Of a DNA stretch of 8,614 nucleotides, positions 7,373-8,614 are shown piece after piece (the stretch's first letter is position 1; every line of letters starts with the position of its first letter). Below the pieces are notes generated by a model. That model saw only the letters and a list, made by a program, of their open reading frames with translations, was not told the DNA's origin and did no database searches. The stretch comes from CAYFSC01 sp964345695. GTDB taxonomy: Bacteria; Bacteroidota; Rhodothermia; Rhodothermales; Salinibacteraceae. The translations under genes and the position numbers were made by a program. The stretch is from NCBI GenBank assembly GCA_964345695.1, contig CAYFSC010000131.1:1-8614 (forward strand), given 5' to 3'.

Positions 7373-7422
7373 GTGGAGGAAAGGAGGTACGCATGGACGT
7401 TGTCGAACGTCAAGCGCGGAAC

Positions 7423-8421
7423 TCACAGCGACTCGAGGGGGCTTTGGACGCCGCGTCCACCGCGGTTGAGGACGTGGACGTACCGCATGGTGGTCCGGAT
7501 GTCCTCATGGCCCAACAATTCTTGCACCGTGCGGATGTCGTACCCGTCCTCGATCAGGTGCGTGGCAAATCGCAGATTCACGAAGCGAAGCGGAGTAAAG
7601 GAGTGGCGGAGCGTGTGGCAGGTGGCTCGTGGAGTTAGGCCGATCTGCTCGACGGCCGTTTTGACGGCGTGCTGCACGGCGGAGTCGGAGCGGTGATGGC
7701 GATGCACGGCCCCGCTCCGAGGGTCGGTCGATCGGCGGGTGGAGGGAAAGACAAACTGCCAGCGCCATTCGGACGCGGCGTTGGGATATTTGCGAGCCAG
7801 CGCGTCGGGCAGGTGGACCGTCCCGAACCCCTCGGCGGTATCCTCCTCGTGGAGCACTTTGACGTGTCGGAGATGGCGTCGAAGCGGGTCCTGAAGCCGT
7901 GGGGGCAGCATCGTGCGGCGGTCCTTGCGGCCCTTCCCGTCCCGTACCATGAGCTCGTCTCGATCGAACCGCACGTCCTTCACGCGAAGGCGGAGGGCCT
8001 CCGAAAGCCGGAGCCCGCTCCCATAGAGCAGGCATGCGACCCATCGGTTCGTGCCAGACATCGCACTCAGGAGACGTCGTACGTCGGCCCGCGAGAGCAC
8101 GGTGGGGAGGCGCCGAGGACGTTTGGCACGCTCGATCGTCCCGATGTCGTCGAGGTCGAGGCGAAGGACCTGTTGGTACAGGAAGACGAGGGCATTGAGG
8201 GCCTGGTTCTGCGTCGAGGCCGCAACGCCGCGTTCCGTGGCAAGGGGGTCGAGAAAAGCACGGACATCGTCGGCGTCGAGGTCGCGTGGATGGGTGGTGT
8301 CGTGGAAGCGCACGTAGCGGCGGGTCCACGACGTATATGCTTGCTCGGTGCGGTAACTGTATCCGCGACGGCGACACGTCTGACGAACGCGGTCAAGGAG
8401 TTTCGGGGATGGAGCAGACAT
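7423..8421 (-). CDS. intI: Integron integrase (site-specific tyrosine recombinase) with a 10-residue insertion in the catalytic motif
   Basis: A 332-residue tyrosine recombinase that in integrons inserts and excises gene cassettes between attI and attC. The N-terminal core-binding domain (about 5-100) is of the SAM-like phage-integrase type (RRRGYSYRTEQAY, TQNQALNALVFLYQQVL). Catalytic residues: R138 (YGSGLRLSE), the lysine hairpin DGKGRKDR (K163/K166), H269 and R272 (CHTLRH), H305 (ELLGHED) and nucleophile Y314 (TTMRYVHV). The patch that separates IntI from XerC/D is present (ALARKYPNAASEW and STDPRSGAVHRHH, about 207-243), as is the typical end GVQSPLESL. The family reads HTLRHSF then ATHLL; here TPLRFVNLRF (276-285, bases 7567-7596) sits between them, so R272 to H305 spans 33 residues instead of 23. 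The enzyme may be altered or inactive. ATG 8421 is preferred; an in-frame ATG at 8475 adds 18 residues unlike the family. It converges with the aminotransferase gene. Confidence 0.92.
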   Translation of the reverse strand: MSAPSPKLLDRVRQTCRRRGYSYRTEQAYTSWTRRYVRFHDTTHPRDLDADDVRAFLDPLATERGVAASTQNQALNALVFLYQQVLRLDLDDIGTIERAKRPRRLPTVLSRADVRRLLSAMSGTNRWVACLLYGSGLRLSEALRLRVKDVRFDRDELMVRDGKGRKDRRTMLPPRLQDPLRRHLRHVKVLHEEDTAEGFGTVHLPDALARKYPNAASEWRWQFVFPSTRRSTDPRSGAVHRHHRSDSAVQHAVKTAVEQIGLTPRATCHTLRHSFTPLRFVNLRFATHLIEDGYDIRTVQELLGHEDIRTTMRYVHVLNRGGRGVQSPLESL

Positions 8422-8425
8422 CGGG

Positions 8426-8446
8426 CCAAACGTTGATTGTGTTTGG
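8426..8446. promoter_or_regulatory. Palindrome directly upstream of the intI start
   Basis: CCAAAC (8426-8431) and GTTTGG (8441-8446) form a perfect inverted repeat around a 9-bp spacer, ending 4 bp before the intI ATG. Position and symmetry suggest an operator for the integrase gene or a leader hairpin limiting its translation. It does not match the LexA boxes known from proteobacterial integrons (CTG-N10-CAG) or Gram-positives (GAAC-N4-GTTC). Evidence is sequence symmetry only. Confidence 0.35.
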
Positions 8447-8465
8447 AAGACAGGCCGCGTACAAT
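8437..8465 (+). promoter_or_regulatory. Possible outward (Pc-like) promoter facing the cassette side
   Basis: TTGTGT (8437-8442), a 17-bp spacer, then TACAAT (8460-8465), one base from the sigma-70 -10 consensus; the -35 matches only TTG. It lies in the only AT-rich block of the region and points right, away from intI and toward the attI-like segment, as cassette promoters do in integrons. On the minus strand the same block offers TATATT (8463-8468) as a -10 for intI. Promoter use in this host is unproven, and Bacteroidota-type elements differ from this consensus. Confidence 0.25.
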
Positions 8466-8487
8466 ATACACACATGAACGTCTGACT

Positions 8488-8590
8488 GCATAACGCCGAC
8501 GCCGTACCGCGTTGATGTAGGACCCTACATGCACTGTCTTGATGTAGGATGCGGGGTCGCCGTAAGGCGTTGGAAGGGCGTTGGTTATGG
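8488..8590 (+). other. Candidate integron attI (or attC-like) recombination region
   Basis: The segment upstream of intI is where attI belongs. It starts with GCATAAC (8488-8494), one mismatch from the RYYYAAC site, and reaches GTTGGAA (8569-8575), one mismatch from the core GTTRRRY; AACGCC (8492-8497) and GGCGTT (8566-8571) are perfect inverted complements. A second core-like GTTGGTT follows at 8580-8586, inside a direct repeat GGCGTTGG (8566-8573 and 8577-8584). GGGGTCGCCGTAAGGCGTTGG loosely resembles the part of class 1 attI1 next to its core. The inner pairing is too weak for a canonical folded attC, so attI is preferred. The exact crossover point cannot be fixed from this window. Confidence 0.42.
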
Positions 8591-8605
8591 ATCGTCCTAC
8601 ATCAA
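8512..8605. repeat. Alternating direct and inverted copies of TTGATGTAGGA beside intI
   Basis: TTGATGTAGGA occurs at 8512-8522 and 8539-8549 (27 bp apart) and inverted as TCCTACATCAA at 8595-8605. A shorter inverted copy, CCTACAT (8524-8530), pairs with ATGTAGG (8515-8521) across 2 bp. The second and last copies extend to 12-bp perfect arms, CTTGATGTAGGA (8538-8549) and TCCTACATCAAG (8595-8606), enclosing the two core-like GTTGG sites. The order is forward, reverse, forward, reverse, and the window's final bases CTTGA (8610-8614) could begin another forward copy. These may be accessory integrase sites of attI, operators, or a local mobile or structural repeat. Confidence 0.6.
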
Positions 8606-8614
8606 GCCCCTTGA

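Noticed and set aside
6715..7413. A 232-codon minus-strand open frame
   Set aside because: Antisense to the aminotransferase, whose motifs are intact; the frame shows no family signature.
7669..8436. A 255-codon plus-strand open frame
   Set aside because: Antisense to intI; composition and lack of motifs mark it as a shadow.
8488..8517. GCATAAC...GTTGATG as a short attC site
   Set aside because: About 30 bp is far below the usual attC length, and the inner arms do not pair beyond AACGC/GCGTT.

Overview
This GC-rich, gene-dense window carries six complete protein-coding genes and, at its right edge, an integron integrase with an attI-like region running off the window. No rRNA, tRNA, CRISPR array or transposase was seen, and no stretch over 300 bases lacks a gene. 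Clear Shine-Dalgarno sequences are missing in front of almost every gene, several proteins have acidic or proline/alanine-rich tails, and the gene families fit a chromosome of the Bacteroidota/Rhodothermota type, for example a Salinibacter-like halophile. That assignment is inference and only moderately confident.

Layout, left to right. (1) Minus strand, 1-2234: an unusual fusion of a methylmalonyl-CoA-epimerase-like VOC domain with an alpha/beta hydrolase, followed 62 bp downstream by an aldo/keto reductase, probably one transcription unit. (2) A divergent intergenic region (2235-2371) with an 8-bp inverted repeat, then a plus-strand cation diffusion facilitator (2372-3343). (3) Convergent with it, a minus-strand tryptophanase (3400-4833) whose discriminating residues favour tryptophan over tyrosine as substrate. 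(4) A second divergent region (4834-5009) with an inverted repeat, then a plus-strand pair spaced 10 bp apart: a membrane-anchored endonuclease/exonuclease/phosphatase-family protein and a class V PLP aminotransferase-fold enzyme (5010-7335). (5) Six imperfect GTTNNNN heptamers starting at the aminotransferase stop codon. (6) A minus-strand integron integrase (7423-8421) with all tyrosine-recombinase catalytic residues and the IntI-specific patch, but with ten extra residues right after the HxxR box. (7) Upstream of intI, an operator-like palindrome, a possible outward promoter, an attI-like core and alternating copies of a TTGATGTAGGA repeat.

The first two thirds look like ordinary metabolism: amino-acid breakdown, metal efflux and redox/CoA chemistry. 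The right end looks like an integron platform with intI reading left and cassettes, if present, expected beyond base 8614. The most interesting signals are the interrupted catalytic motif of IntI, the repeat architecture beside it, and the epimerase-hydrolase fusion.
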